A stretch of 61,371 nucleotides of DNA from HGM13862 sp031553915 (GCA_031553915.1 JAVBKT010000012.1:1-61371); one strand, 5' to 3'. Positions 1-8,760 are shown, counted from the first letter of the stretch. Numbers and translations: made by a program. The notes: generated by a model from the sequence alone, not told the origin.

Positions 1-7
1 GGGTTTA

Positions 8-97
8 TGGCGGAGAGGGAGGGATTCGAACCCTCGTGAGATGTTATCTCAAACTGATTTCGAGTCAGCCCCGTTATGACCACTTCGATACCTCTCC
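8..97 (-). tRNA. tRNA-Ser, anticodon CGA
   Basis: The minus strand folds as a class II tRNA. The acceptor strands GGAGAGG (91-97) and CCTCTCC (12-18) pair, the T arm carries GGTTCGAATCC, and there is a long variable arm typical of tRNA-Ser. The anticodon loop CTCGAAA gives anticodon CGA, which reads UCG. The terminal CCA is encoded (8-10). It lies just inside the window edge, so its operon context is not visible. Confidence 0.96.
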
Positions 98-132
98 ATG
101 TAGGAATTATTCAATTTTACGGCATTGTCACA

Positions 133-177
133 TGATTTCGAATCAGCCCCGTTATGACCACTTCGATACCGCTCCAT
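133..177 (-). pseudogene. Broken 5'-half copy of tRNA-Ser(CGA)
   Basis: These 45 bases match 55-99 of the neighbouring tRNA-Ser at 43 of 45 positions. They cover the 5' acceptor strand, D arm and anticodon loop (again CGA), and then stop. The variable arm, T arm and 3' acceptor strand are absent, so it cannot make a tRNA. One mismatch falls in the acceptor strand. It looks like a relic of a tandem duplication, a recombination, or an element that used the tRNA gene as a target. The rest of 98-306 shows no gene. Confidence 0.85.
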
Positions 178-306
178 CTAATAAGTTATTTAATTTTTCG
201 AGTGCCGAGTGCTGCTGCCTGCCTAAATTGCTTAGCTACTAATATACCATAATTAGCGTCTCTCATCAAGAATTTTGTGCGGGATAATCAAGCGCCGGGC
301 TTTGCC

Positions 307-1218
307 TTACTCTGCCGGGATGACTAAACGTGCGGCGAGCGGGCAAACCTTAATGCTAAGTGGCAGTTTGCCATAATCTTCTCCGTCCAGATCTACCGCA
401 ACATCAGCTTTGGTGGCGGGATGAAAGGAAATACTTTTGGTCTGCAAATATTTAACGCCGGGAGAGGTAAAGCTTTCGCCGGAAATAATGCGGTTAGTCA
501 GCTCCTCGGCAGTGAAGGCAAAAAGGTTTTTCTTTTTCAGCAGCAGCACGTCAAATAGGCCATCGCTGACATCGGCTTGGTTCATCAAGCGGCGAAAAGT
601 GCCGACGCTGGCAGAATTTGCGACAATGCACAGCTGAAAATCATCGCTGAAGCTCTCGCTATCCGTGACAATATCCAGGCTGTAGCTTCTGAGCTTTTGT
701 TCAGGCGCGCTGACCGCGGCCTGAAGATAGTAGGCGAATTTGCCCAGATTATTTTTGGCGTCACGCGGCGTGCTATGCGATACCTCCGTAAAAATACCAA
801 AGGAAGCGACATTAATAAAATAGCGGTCGTTGTTGGCCAAGCCAAGATCAATATCCTGATATTGCTTGAGCTCAATCATTTGGCAAAAGCCCTCTACATC
901 TTCTGGCAGATGCATGGCCGTGGCAAAGTCGTTGCTGGTTCCCGCAGCCAGAATCGCCAGCGGAATTTTTGTCCCCGCTGTCATCAGTCCATTGACTATT
1001 TCATTGATTGTGCCATCGCCGCCGCAGCCGATAATCAAATCAGTTTGCTGCGGCTGGCAGGCCGCGGCCGCAGCCTGAGCATCACCGGCGCCCTTGGTGC
1101 TGGTGACTTTGATTTCTGCTGCTGTGCCGTCGACAAGCAGCTTGCCGATGATTTGCTGCAAATTGTGCTGCACCACTTTTCGCCCGGCGCCGGGATTGAC
1201 GATTACCCTGATTTTCAT
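307..1218 (-). CDS. Diacylglycerol/sphingosine kinase-like lipid kinase (DagK/YegS family)
   Basis: The 303-residue protein has the diacylglycerol kinase catalytic fold. NPGAGR lies at residues 8-13, the nucleotide-binding GGDGT at about 66-70, and GTSNDFA at about 93-99. A C-terminal LDGE is the conserved end motif. Family members are cytosolic, membrane-associated enzymes that phosphorylate diacylglycerol or a related lipid with ATP, often to recycle diacylglycerol from lipoteichoic acid synthesis. The length is normal for the family. The ATG follows an AAGGGGG ribosome binding site. It is transcribed away from comEA, and the exact lipid substrate cannot be read from the sequence. Confidence 0.9.
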   Translation of the reverse strand: MKIRVIVNPGAGRKVVQHNLQQIIGKLLVDGTAAEIKVTSTKGAGDAQAAAAACQPQQTDLIIGCGGDGTINEIVNGLMTAGTKIPLAILAAGTSNDFATAMHLPEDVEGFCQMIELKQYQDIDLGLANNDRYFINVASFGIFTEVSHSTPRDAKNNLGKFAYYLQAAVSAPEQKLRSYSLDIVTDSESFSDDFQLCIVANSASVGTFRRLMNQADVSDGLFDVLLLKKKNLFAFTAEELTNRIISGESFTSPGVKYLQTKSISFHPATKADVAVDLDGEDYGKLPLSIKVCPLAARLVIPAE

Positions 1219-1364
1219 TGTGGGATAGCCCCCTTTTTGTTCCTAAACTTATTATATTATTAACATATTTGCACTACAATAGCAATTTTGCAGGAAGAAT
1301 CATATTTGTTGTGGAAATATGAAAAATATTGACGAAAGAAGTTTATGGCATGGAGGGGGATGCT

Positions 1365-2000
1365 GTGGGGAAATCTTCTTTACGCGATAAAACTCCGCTG
1401 CTGAGTATGCAAGGGATTATTATCGCTGTTGCTTTATTGCTGGTTTTCTTTGCCGCGGGGGCGCGTTTTGGCGTCTATTTACAGAGGGACGCCGTGCTGG
1501 CCTATGATATGGGAGGAGAAGTCTCCCTGATTACTGTTGATATCAAGGGTGCGGTTTCGCAGCCGGGCCTATATCAATTTCCGCAAAACAGCCGTGTCGA
1601 AGATGCGCTGGCGGTGATCGCCCTGGCTGCTGATGCGGAAACAGCGCTGCTCAACCAGGCGGCTTACCTGGTTGATGGCACAGAGCTGATTGTACCGGTT
1701 AAAGACGGAGAGATTAATTGGAACAGCCTCGCTGCTACCCGCGGCGGGGTTTATTATGGCAACAGCAGTTCTGTCTCTGATAGCAGCTCTGTTTCCGCGT
1801 CGATCGGTGTCATCAATATCAACACTGCCGCCTCGGAACAATTGCAGCTTTTGAACGGCATTGGCCCTTCTAAAGCACAAAATATTATTGATTACCGCGA
1901 CAATTACGGGCCATTTTTGACGATTGAGCAAATCATGAATGTCTCCGGTATTGGCAGCGCTACTTTTGAAAAAATTAAGGAGCATATTTGTGTTGAATAA
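1365..2000 (+). CDS. comEA: ComEA, DNA-uptake receptor with SLBB and helix-hairpin-helix domains
   Basis: The protein has one N-terminal membrane segment, an SLBB-like domain (starting near LITVDIKGAV) and a C-terminal double helix-hairpin-helix (INTAASEQLQLLNGIG... and VSGIGSATFEKI) that binds double-stranded DNA outside the membrane. The chosen start is GTG 1365, because GGAGGGG at 1352-1358 sits 6-7 bases upstream. A TTG at 1329 in the same frame has no ribosome binding site. Its 3' end overlaps comEC, so the two are translated together. With ComEC it forms the uptake machine for transforming DNA, and the pilus operon at 19-29 kb could supply the pilus. Confidence 0.94.
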   Translation: MGKSSLRDKTPLLSMQGIIIAVALLLVFFAAGARFGVYLQRDAVLAYDMGGEVSLITVDIKGAVSQPGLYQFPQNSRVEDALAVIALAADAETALLNQAAYLVDGTELIVPVKDGEINWNSLAATRGGVYYGNSSSVSDSSSVSASIGVININTAASEQLQLLNGIGPSKAQNIIDYRDNYGPFLTIEQIMNVSGIGSATFEKIKEHICVE

Positions 2001-4365
2001 ATATCTTCCTAAATTTCTGCGGGGCAGGATAATTTTATCCCTGCTCCTTTGTTTTGCCTCGGGCATAATTATTGTTTATTATTTGCCGCTGCCTTTGCTT
2101 GCCGCCGGTATCATGGCGCTGCTGGTGACGCTGGGTAGCTGTTTGCTTTTTTGTAAAACAAGGGTATGGACAGCCTTTTTGCCGATGGCTTTGATTCTTG
2201 GCATCTTGTTTTGCGCGGGCGAAACCACTGCTCTTGATCAATGGGATTTCAGCAATAAGCAGACCATAGAGCTTGTCGGCAGAGTGCAGAAGGTTGAACA
2301 AAACGAGGGTAACTGGAGGGCAGAGGTGAAAGTGGAATCTGCCAATCACAAAGCCATGCACGGGGTGAAAATTCAAATTTATGCTGATATCGCAACGGAT
2401 GAGGCAATGCCCTTGCCCGGCGCCAAGATCAAGGCTATTGGCACTGTTTTTGAACCGGAGCCTTATGCTAATGCCAATGCGTTTGACTATAATGAGTATC
2501 TCAAAAAAGAGGGTATTGCCGGGGCAGTCAGCACTCAGTTTACCGGCAAACTAATTGTTCTGGAGCAGGGGAAGAATATATATCTTGGCCGTATCACTGA
2601 ATGGCTGCGCGACGGCTTTGATCAGGCGGCAAGGGGATTGAGCGACCGGCAAAAGGCTTTGATCTATGGCGTTTTTCTGGGTGATAAAAGCGGCCTTGAC
2701 TATAATATGAAAAATGCCCTCGGTTTGACCGGCGCTTTGGATGCTTTTGCTGTTTCCGGCTTGCATGTTGGTTATCTGGTCGCTTTTGCTTTGCTGCTCA
2801 GCGGCGGGCTGAATCGCCGTACCCGCTTTTTGCGTTTTATCATCAGTTTGCTCCTGCTGATGATCTATTGCGGCTTAACCGATGCTCCGGCCTCAGTACT
2901 GCGAGCATCGTTGATGGCTGTCTGTTTACTCGCTGCCGGGCTTTTTGATGAGAAAAATGATCCGCTGACAACTCTATCGCTGGCAGCCTTTATCTGTTTA
3001 ATTGTTCACCCGCTATGGCTTTTTTCTGCTGGTTTCCAGCTATCATTTGCCGCTGTTCTTGGTATTGTCGGCGGTGTGCCCGTTTTTGCCAAACTGTTTG
3101 CTTTTATGCCCAAAATTCTGCGCGAGTTCTTGAGCGTAACTTTTGCCGCTACCATTATGATCCTGCCCTTTATCAGCTATTATTTCTATCATATCAGCTG
3201 GCTGGGGTGGCTGCTGTCACCAATTGTTATGCTCGCCACCGGCATTACGGTTATTCTCAGCTTTGTCGCGGTGGTTGTCGCCATCTTTTCTCCCTGGTTA
3301 GCCGGAATATTCGTGGAGGCAGCGGCCTATGCCATTGAACCGGTCTATCTTTTGAATGAAACAGCCAGTCATTGGCCGCTGATGGCCAGTATTACCGGAG
3401 CAGTGCCAGGATGGACCGTAGCTGTCTTCTTTTTGGCCTTGTTTTTGTTGCCCTGGCTGCTCAAAAAATATGGCAAAATTATCTGCGCCCTCTTTCTGAT
3501 TATGATTATCGCTGTTTTCAGCATTTTTGCTCCGCGCAGCGTTTTGCCGCAGCATAGCTTAAGCGGCGCAGTGACGGAAATTGTTTTTGTTGATGTTGGG
3601 CAGGGAGATTGCTCTTTGATTATCACGCCCGATCATAAAACGATTCTTATTGACGGCGGCGGCAGCTTATACAGCCCCGGCTCAGTCGGTGAATATTCCT
3701 TGTTGCCATATTTGAAAAGCCGCGGCATCACCAAGATCGATCTGATGATTAACAGCCATCCCCATGACGACCATGTCGACGGGCTCTTTAGCGTTCTTAG
3801 TTATCATAAGGTGGAGACTTTGGCTTACGCTGACATTTGGCAGGGTGATCCGCTGCAAGAGCAGCTCTTAACAATGGCGGAAGATAATGGCGCAGAGCTG
3901 CTGGCCTGCACTGCCGGAGATGTTTTGCAGGTGGGCAGCTATGTGACAATTAGCTTTTATCACCCGGCAGCTAGCTATGCCTTTGATATAGCGGATAATG
4001 ATGAAAGCAATGACGCCTCTTTGGTCTGCGAAGTATCAGTCGGAGCCATTGATATTCTTTATACCGGCGATATTGGCGGCGAGCTTTTAAGCTATCTGTG
4101 CCGCGAGCAAGAGGTTGAAGCGGAAATCATGAAAATTCCTCATCATGGCAGCAATACCGGTTATGCTGAGGATTTGGCGGATATTCTAGCCAGCGAAATA
4201 GCCATATTTTCTGTGGGCAAGGATAACAGCTATGGTCATCCCACGGCAAAGGTGGTAGAATATTGGCAGGAGTATGGTGAAATCTACCGTACAGATATTG
4301 ATGGCGCCATTTCTATTTTCACCAATGGTACGGAGTATCAGATTTTCACCTATTATTTACGATGA
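1990..4365 (+). CDS. comEC: ComEC, DNA-uptake channel with metallo-beta-lactamase domain
   Basis: This is a membrane protein of about 791 residues that carries one strand of transforming DNA into the cell. The order is N-terminal membrane segments, an OB-like soluble domain (DUF4131), the polytopic Competence domain, then a C-terminal metallo-beta-lactamase-like domain. That domain begins at DVGQGDCSLI and contains the metal motif SHPHDDHVDG, so the nuclease-type site looks intact. The reading frame is open from 1939, but AAGGAG at 1977-1982 points to GTG 1990 (or TTG 1993) as the start, overlapping the end of comEA by 11 bases. The stop overlaps the holA start (ATGA). Confidence 0.95.
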   Translation: MLNKYLPKFLRGRIILSLLLCFASGIIIVYYLPLPLLAAGIMALLVTLGSCLLFCKTRVWTAFLPMALILGILFCAGETTALDQWDFSNKQTIELVGRVQKVEQNEGNWRAEVKVESANHKAMHGVKIQIYADIATDEAMPLPGAKIKAIGTVFEPEPYANANAFDYNEYLKKEGIAGAVSTQFTGKLIVLEQGKNIYLGRITEWLRDGFDQAARGLSDRQKALIYGVFLGDKSGLDYNMKNALGLTGALDAFAVSGLHVGYLVAFALLLSGGLNRRTRFLRFIISLLLLMIYCGLTDAPASVLRASLMAVCLLAAGLFDEKNDPLTTLSLAAFICLIVHPLWLFSAGFQLSFAAVLGIVGGVPVFAKLFAFMPKILREFLSVTFAATIMILPFISYYFYHISWLGWLLSPIVMLATGITVILSFVAVVVAIFSPWLAGIFVEAAAYAIEPVYLLNETASHWPLMASITGAVPGWTVAVFFLALFLLPWLLKKYGKIICALFLIMIIAVFSIFAPRSVLPQHSLSGAVTEIVFVDVGQGDCSLIITPDHKTILIDGGGSLYSPGSVGEYSLLPYLKSRGITKIDLMINSHPHDDHVDGLFSVLSYHKVETLAYADIWQGDPLQEQLLTMAEDNGAELLACTAGDVLQVGSYVTISFYHPAASYAFDIADNDESNDASLVCEVSVGAIDILYTGDIGGELLSYLCREQEVEAEIMKIPHHGSNTGYAEDLADILASEIAIFSVGKDNSYGHPTAKVVEYWQEYGEIYRTDIDGAISIFTNGTEYQIFTYYLR

Positions 4366-5384
4366 AAAACCTTCAACATAGCTTACAATTAGGCCTCATT
4401 TCTCCTATATATCTTTTGCATGGCGAAGAAGCTCTGCTGATGGAACGGCTGGCGGAGCAAATCAGCGCTTTGGTCTGTCCGGATGCCATGGCTTGGAATA
4501 GGGAAGTCTACCAGGCAAGCGATCTGAGCATAGAGGATATTATCAGCAATGCGAGTAGCGGCGGCTTTATGGGTATGCGCCGGCTGATTATTATTCGTGA
4601 TATTGATTGGTTCAAGCGCGGCAAAAAAGAGACGGAAGCGAGACAAAACACTGCCGCTGATCTGGAACCGTTGATTGCCTATGCCCTGGATCCCAACCCT
4701 GATACAGTGTTGGTGCTGCTGGTAGCTGGCAATGTTCCCAGCACCAGCCGTCTGCTCAAGGCGGTCAACAAAGGCGGTCGTGTGGCGCAATTTCCGGCGC
4801 TCAAGGGTGCGGAAAAGGAACGCTGGCTCCATGACTATCTGCATACTGCCGGCAAAGTGGCTGACAAAGGGGTTATCGCTTATCTGGCCTTGATGAGCGG
4901 GGACGGTCTGCTATCCGCGAAAAGTGAGGCGGATAAGCTGATCCTTTATACTGAGGGCCAAACCAAAATCACCATGACGGACGCGGAAGAAATAGTCAGC
5001 CGCAGCTCTTTGGCTGGTGTGTTTGATTTGTCAGACCGGATGGCGGAGAAAAACGGCGCTACCGCAGTGGATATTCTGCGCCGCTTGTATTTGCAGGGAG
5101 AGGCCCCGCAAAAATTGCTGGCGATGATCGGCACGCAATACCGCAATACCCTGGCGGTAAAAGATATGCTGGGCCGCGGCTTTACTGCTAAAGAGGCAGC
5201 CTCCCGCCTGAGCATCAATCCCTATGTAGCGCAAAAATGCGCCGCGCAGGCCAGACGCTATAGCAACAGGGATCTTTCCAAAGCCCTGGAACTATTGCTC
5301 AATGCGGATATTGCGCAAAAACACGGTGAAGGCGAAATGAAAGAACTCTTGGAAGTGGCGGTGTTACATATTTGCGCGATGTAG
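4362..5384 (+). CDS. holA: DNA polymerase III delta subunit
   Basis: The 340-residue protein matches HolA, the clamp-loader subunit that opens the beta sliding clamp. It has the typical opening (PIYLLHGEEALLMERLAEQI), the central three-layer region, and the C-terminal helical collar (MIGTQYRNTLAVKDML). The start overlaps the comEC stop by four bases. comEC-holA is a standard pair in Bacillota. The gene usually following, rpsT, is not here. Instead a 55-base gap holding a repeat terminus precedes hemW. Confidence 0.93.
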   Translation: MKNLQHSLQLGLISPIYLLHGEEALLMERLAEQISALVCPDAMAWNREVYQASDLSIEDIISNASSGGFMGMRRLIIIRDIDWFKRGKKETEARQNTAADLEPLIAYALDPNPDTVLVLLVAGNVPSTSRLLKAVNKGGRVAQFPALKGAEKERWLHDYLHTAGKVADKGVIAYLALMSGDGLLSAKSEADKLILYTEGQTKITMTDAEEIVSRSSLAGVFDLSDRMAEKNGATAVDILRRLYLQGEAPQKLLAMIGTQYRNTLAVKDMLGRGFTAKEAASRLSINPYVAQKCAAQARRYSNRDLSKALELLLNADIAQKHGEGEMKELLEVAVLHICAM

Positions 5385-5399
5385 GCGAGGACAGATGTG

Positions 5400-5417
5400 G
5401 CTAGCCATTAGGGATAA
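5400..5417 (+). repeat. Solo copy of the terminal inverted repeat of the element at 43761-44307
   Basis: The 18 bases GGCTAGCCATTAGGGATA are identical to the inner-facing sequence of the right end of the element near 44 kb (reverse complement of 44289-44306). They also match the left end (43763-43778) apart from small differences. No other part of the element is present here. This is either a solo end left after excision or a short shared regulatory motif. Confidence 0.6.
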
Positions 5418-5439
5418 TAGATGTTAGAGAGGATAACAG

Positions 5440-6558
5440 ATGAAAGTCAATTCTATATATATTCATATCCCCTTTTGTCTGCGCAAATGTAATTATTGTG
5501 ATTTTGTTTCTTATCCGCAGGCAGAGTATACTGCCTTGCGCGCGGATTATTCACAGCTGCTTATATCAGAGCTGGGTCTATATGCGGATATCGATTTGTC
5601 AGCAGTACAGACCATCTATTTTGGCGGCGGCACACCTTCTTTGCTGGAGCCCGCAGAGATCGCTGATATTTTGCGCCACTTACCCCAGGCAGAGGAAATT
5701 ACCCTGGAGGCTAATCCGGAAACGCTCAACCGCGAAAAGCTGGCCGGATTTTTGGCGGCAGGCATTAACCGTCTCAGTATTGGCGTCCAAAGCCTGCAGC
5801 CGCATTTGCTCACTGCCATGGGGCGGGGGCATAGCGCCGCGCAAGCGGTTCAGGCAGTTGAGACAGCAGCTGAGATTGGCTTTAAGAATATCAGCATTGA
5901 TTTGATCTATGGCCTGCCCCGGCAAACCTTGGCCGAGTGGCAGGATGATTTGCAACAAGCGCTGGCTTTGCCGCTGCAGCATATCTCTTTATATTGCCTC
6001 TCTTTGGAAGAGGATACGCCGTGGACGCGAATGGCGGGCAGAGGTGAGCTGCCAATGGTTGATGATGATTTGGCAGCTGATATGTTTGAGCTGGCAGTGG
6101 AAAAACTAGCGGCAAATGGTTTTGCGCATTATGAAATTTCCAATTTTGCCCGCAGCGGCTTTGAGAGCCGTCATAATCTTAGCTATTGGCAACGGAAAAA
6201 CTACTTGGGCTTAGGCGTTGGCGCAGCCGGCTGCCTGCTTAACCACCGTATATATAATGAAAAAGATCCGCAGGCTTATGCGCAGAAAATAGCCAAAGGC
6301 GAATTGCCGGTTATTGATCAGGAAAATCTTACCATTGAACAGGTGATAGCTGAGGCAGTATTCTTAGGGCTGAGAATGATGGCGGGCATTGATTTTGCCG
6401 CCTTTAGCGCCCAGTATGGCGTTGACCCGCGCCAGCGCTTTAAGCGTGAGATTGCCAATATGGCCAAACAAGGTCTATTGCTGGTTGATGACTTTGGTAT
6501 GCGTTTATCTGCCCGCGGGGTTTTGCTCGGCAATGAAGTATTCCGCGCTTTTGTCTAA
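5440..6558 (+). CDS. hemW: Radical SAM haem chaperone HemW (HemN-like)
   Basis: The 372-residue protein has the radical SAM cluster motif CLRKCNYC (Cys13, Cys17, Cys20) and the GGGTPS motif that follows it in the family. The extra cysteine that true oxygen-independent coproporphyrinogen oxidase (HemN) has two residues after the third is Phe here, so HemW is the better name. HemW binds haem and hands it to cytochromes, and is not itself a coproporphyrinogen oxidase. A GAGAGG ribosome binding site precedes the ATG. Nearby lepA and hrcA, its usual partners, are absent. It converges on gpr with only 17 bases between the stops. Confidence 0.92.
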   Translation: MKVNSIYIHIPFCLRKCNYCDFVSYPQAEYTALRADYSQLLISELGLYADIDLSAVQTIYFGGGTPSLLEPAEIADILRHLPQAEEITLEANPETLNREKLAGFLAAGINRLSIGVQSLQPHLLTAMGRGHSAAQAVQAVETAAEIGFKNISIDLIYGLPRQTLAEWQDDLQQALALPLQHISLYCLSLEEDTPWTRMAGRGELPMVDDDLAADMFELAVEKLAANGFAHYEISNFARSGFESRHNLSYWQRKNYLGLGVGAAGCLLNHRIYNEKDPQAYAQKIAKGELPVIDQENLTIEQVIAEAVFLGLRMMAGIDFAAFSAQYGVDPRQRFKREIANMAKQGLLLVDDFGMRLSARGVLLGNEVFRAFV

Positions 6559-6575
6559 GATGATAGCTGTTTATA

Positions 6576-7568
6576 CTAGCGGATAAAATCGTGATAATTA
6601 TCTTTGTCTGCGGCCGGGTGTGCAACCATGGCGATCGCAGCGGAAAGAATTTCCGCATCCTTGGCAATCAGGTCGTCAATATCCTTGGGCGTAACCATCA
6701 GTTTGCCCTGGAACCGCTCTAAAAGCTGTTCTTCAGCATAGCGGCAGGCTTTTTCATCCAGCTTGGCCGAGAGCTTTTGCTGGCCCTGCCAATAGCTATC
6801 AAGGCTGCTCAGGGTTTCCGCAATAATCGAGGAGGTATCAACCACAGTCGGCACGCCGACTGCGACAACAGGGCAGCCGGTCAAATTGCTGTCAATGACA
6901 GCTCCACGATAGCCCACGCCACTGCCGGGCTTAATCCCGGTATCAGATAGCTGTATGGTGGTGCCGACGCGGCTAATCGAGGCGGCGGCCAGGCTGTCAA
7001 CGATAATCATGGCAATAGGCTTGGTGCGCTCGCAAATACCCAGCAATATTTCCGCTGTTTCAATGCCGGAGTTGCCGAGCACGCCGGGAGCAATAGCGCA
7101 GACAGAAGCCAGCCCTTCCGGCGGCTGATCATTTTGGAAAATGTGCCGCGTAGCATAAGTCATTTCCACTACGCGCGGACCGAGCGCATCCGGGATGGCA
7201 TTGCTGTTGCCCAAACCAACAACGAGCAAAGGCCGCTCCCAGCTGGCGCGCTCCGGAAGCAGCAACAATAGCTGGTCCGCCAGTATTGATGCCACCGCTG
7301 CGATATCAGCGTCATTTTCAACCGGCGGAATATCAAGGGTGATATAGCGCCCGGGCGGGCGGTTCAGCAGCTTGGCTCCATGCTCGTTTAGCACCGTAAT
7401 AAGATGGATGGTAACGCCGTCTTCGGTGGAAACATCTTCAGAAACGCCTGCTACTTCGACATCGGCGTCACCGCGCACAAGCGCATTTGCTTCGACTGCG
7501 AGATCCAGCCTTGCTGCCAAAGTCGATAAACCGGGATTATCCTGCCAAAAATCTCTGTTGTTTTTCAT
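6576..7568 (-). CDS. gpr: Spore germination protease GPR
   Basis: GPR is an aspartic-type endoprotease that degrades small acid-soluble spore proteins during germination. The family opening appears as LDLAVEA shortly after the start, followed by GVT...V, PPGRYITLDIP, VVGLGNSNAIPDALGPRVV and the C-terminal VTPKDIDDLI. The reading frame extends upstream to 7709 and would add a hydrophobic stretch, but family alignment favours the ATG at 7566-7568, giving 330 residues. Neither start has a convincing ribosome binding site. The product is normally made as a zymogen in the forespore and trimmed at the N terminus. Its presence is the main evidence that this organism makes endospores. Confidence 0.93.
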   Translation of the reverse strand: MKNNRDFWQDNPGLSTLAARLDLAVEANALVRGDADVEVAGVSEDVSTEDGVTIHLITVLNEHGAKLLNRPPGRYITLDIPPVENDADIAAVASILADQLLLLLPERASWERPLLVVGLGNSNAIPDALGPRVVEMTYATRHIFQNDQPPEGLASVCAIAPGVLGNSGIETAEILLGICERTKPIAMIIVDSLAAASISRVGTTIQLSDTGIKPGSGVGYRGAVIDSNLTGCPVVAVGVPTVVDTSSIIAETLSSLDSYWQGQQKLSAKLDEKACRYAEEQLLERFQGKLMVTPKDIDDLIAKDAEILSAAIAMVAHPAADKDNYHDFIR

Positions 7569-7726
7569 AAAAATAGTATGCCAAAAGCGTAAAATATCAT
7601 CAGTTAAATTACTGGTAAATGCAGGAAGTATCAACAAAAAAACGAAAGTTATAAATATAAGAACATTTTTCGAGCCATTATGCTTGTGTAACAAGTCAAA
7701 CTTAGGCATAATAGGAGTGATTGCTT

Positions 7727-7882
7727 ATGAAAGTTACCTGCTCTCTTTGCGGGCAAAAAGAGGATATCTCTAAAATGCACAAGGATTATCGTAAATTGGC
7801 GCAAAATGACCAAGCCATTTTTATCTGTGCTGCCTGCGAAAATAAAACCAGAAAACAAGCATTAAAAAGTAAAAACAAATAG
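7727..7882 (+). CDS. Small zinc-ribbon protein, YlaI/DUF2197-like (copy 1)
   Basis: This 51-residue reading frame has two CxxC pairs (CSLC near residue 5 and CAAC near residue 38) and a basic tail (KTRKQALKSKNK). AGGAG at 7713-7717 sits nine bases before the ATG. The pattern of two knuckles with a 30-residue spacer resembles the DUF2197 (YlaI) family, whose function is unknown. It is divergent from gpr. The downstream gene at 7974 is a clear paralogue. Confidence 0.8.
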   Translation: MKVTCSLCGQKEDISKMHKDYRKLAQNDQAIFICAACENKTRKQALKSKNK

Positions 7883-7973
7883 TTGCTGTCAATCAAACAT
7901 ATACTTATAAAGAAAAAATTTTATCACTATCATCAGGCCTGTCAGGTGTCAGCATTGTTGGGAGGGATTGCTG

Positions 7974-8159
7974 ATGAAAATAACCTGTATAATGTGTGGC
8001 CAATCCGAGGAAAGACCAGATACGCATCTGCATAGAAACTATCAACGCAATGAAACCGCTACTAAAGTTTTTGTTTGTTACCTCTGTGCTAATAGAGCCC
8101 AAAGACAGGCCTCCCGTGATAAAAAAATACCGCACCACCGGTCAGGGAAATTGAAATGA
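7974..8159 (+). CDS. Small zinc-ribbon protein, YlaI/DUF2197-like (copy 2)
   Basis: The 61-residue product opens KITCIMCGQSEE and carries a second CxxC (CYLC) followed by a basic tail, matching the upstream 51-residue protein in layout and in the Y-R-K/N spacing. GGAGGG at 7961-7966 is seven bases from ATG 7974, so the earlier TTG 7968 is unlikely. Its stop overlaps the rsmD start (ATGA), so it is translationally coupled to a 16S rRNA methyltransferase. That hints at a role near RNA or ribosomes, but only by position. Confidence 0.8.
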   Translation: MKITCIMCGQSEERPDTHLHRNYQRNETATKVFVCYLCANRAQRQASRDKKIPHHRSGKLK

Positions 8160-8716
8160 GAATTATTGCTGGTTCTGCTAGAGGGAGGCGCCTAAGTACG
8201 CTGAAAGGTGATGCCACCCGCCCCACCGCAGACAGGATTAAAGAGGCGATATTTAGCGCCATCTCCCCATATATAATTTCCGCCAAGGTGCTGGATGCTT
8301 TTGCCGGCAGCGGCGCCTTGGGTCTGGAAGCCTTGTCCCGCGGCGCGGATTCAGCCTGGTTTTGCGAAGAAAATCCGGCCGCCGCCCAAATAATCACTAA
8401 AAATATTGCTGCCTGCCGTTTTTATAAGGCTTTTGTTTACCAAGGGGATTTTTTTAGCATTTTAAGCAAAATTGAGGCGCAGGACCCCACACGCCGTTTT
8501 GATCTGGTGTTTTTGGATCCGCCATACCGAAAAGACTATATTGACCGGGCGGTGCAAATGATTTATGAAAAAAATTTGCTCGCGGAGCAGGGACTGATTA
8601 TTGCTGAAACAGCAGCGGACAAGTCTCCGCTCGACCTGCCCTTTTGCCAGCTGACGCGGGACAAAAAATATGGCGATACAGCTGTGCGTTTTTACCAATT
8701 TTTACCTAATGACTAA
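8156..8716 (+). CDS. rsmD: 16S rRNA (guanine966-N2)-methyltransferase RsmD
   Basis: RsmD methylates G966 of 16S rRNA in the assembling 30S subunit. The 186-residue protein shows the conserved opening MRIIAGSARGRRL, the SAM-binding motif DAFAGSGALGLEALSRGA (about residues 43-60), and the catalytic FLDPPY motif of N6/N2 methyltransferases. Length is normal. Its usual partner coaD, expected directly downstream in Bacillota, is missing and the next gene is a coiled-coil protein. Confidence 0.94.
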   Translation: MRIIAGSARGRRLSTLKGDATRPTADRIKEAIFSAISPYIISAKVLDAFAGSGALGLEALSRGADSAWFCEENPAAAQIITKNIAACRFYKAFVYQGDFFSILSKIEAQDPTRRFDLVFLDPPYRKDYIDRAVQMIYEKNLLAEQGLIIAETAADKSPLDLPFCQLTRDKKYGDTAVRFYQFLPND

Positions 8717-8760
8717 GCTCAAATACAAGTAGTTAAATAAACATATCAGGAGGACGCATA

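Noticed and set aside
36..242. 68-codon frame across the tRNA-Ser region
   Set aside because: It runs through the tRNA gene and its half copy and has no ribosome site. It is a by-product of the duplication.
5440..6558. Oxygen-independent coproporphyrinogen oxidase HemN
   Set aside because: The fourth cysteine of the HemN CX3CX2CXC motif is Phe here, which fits HemW.
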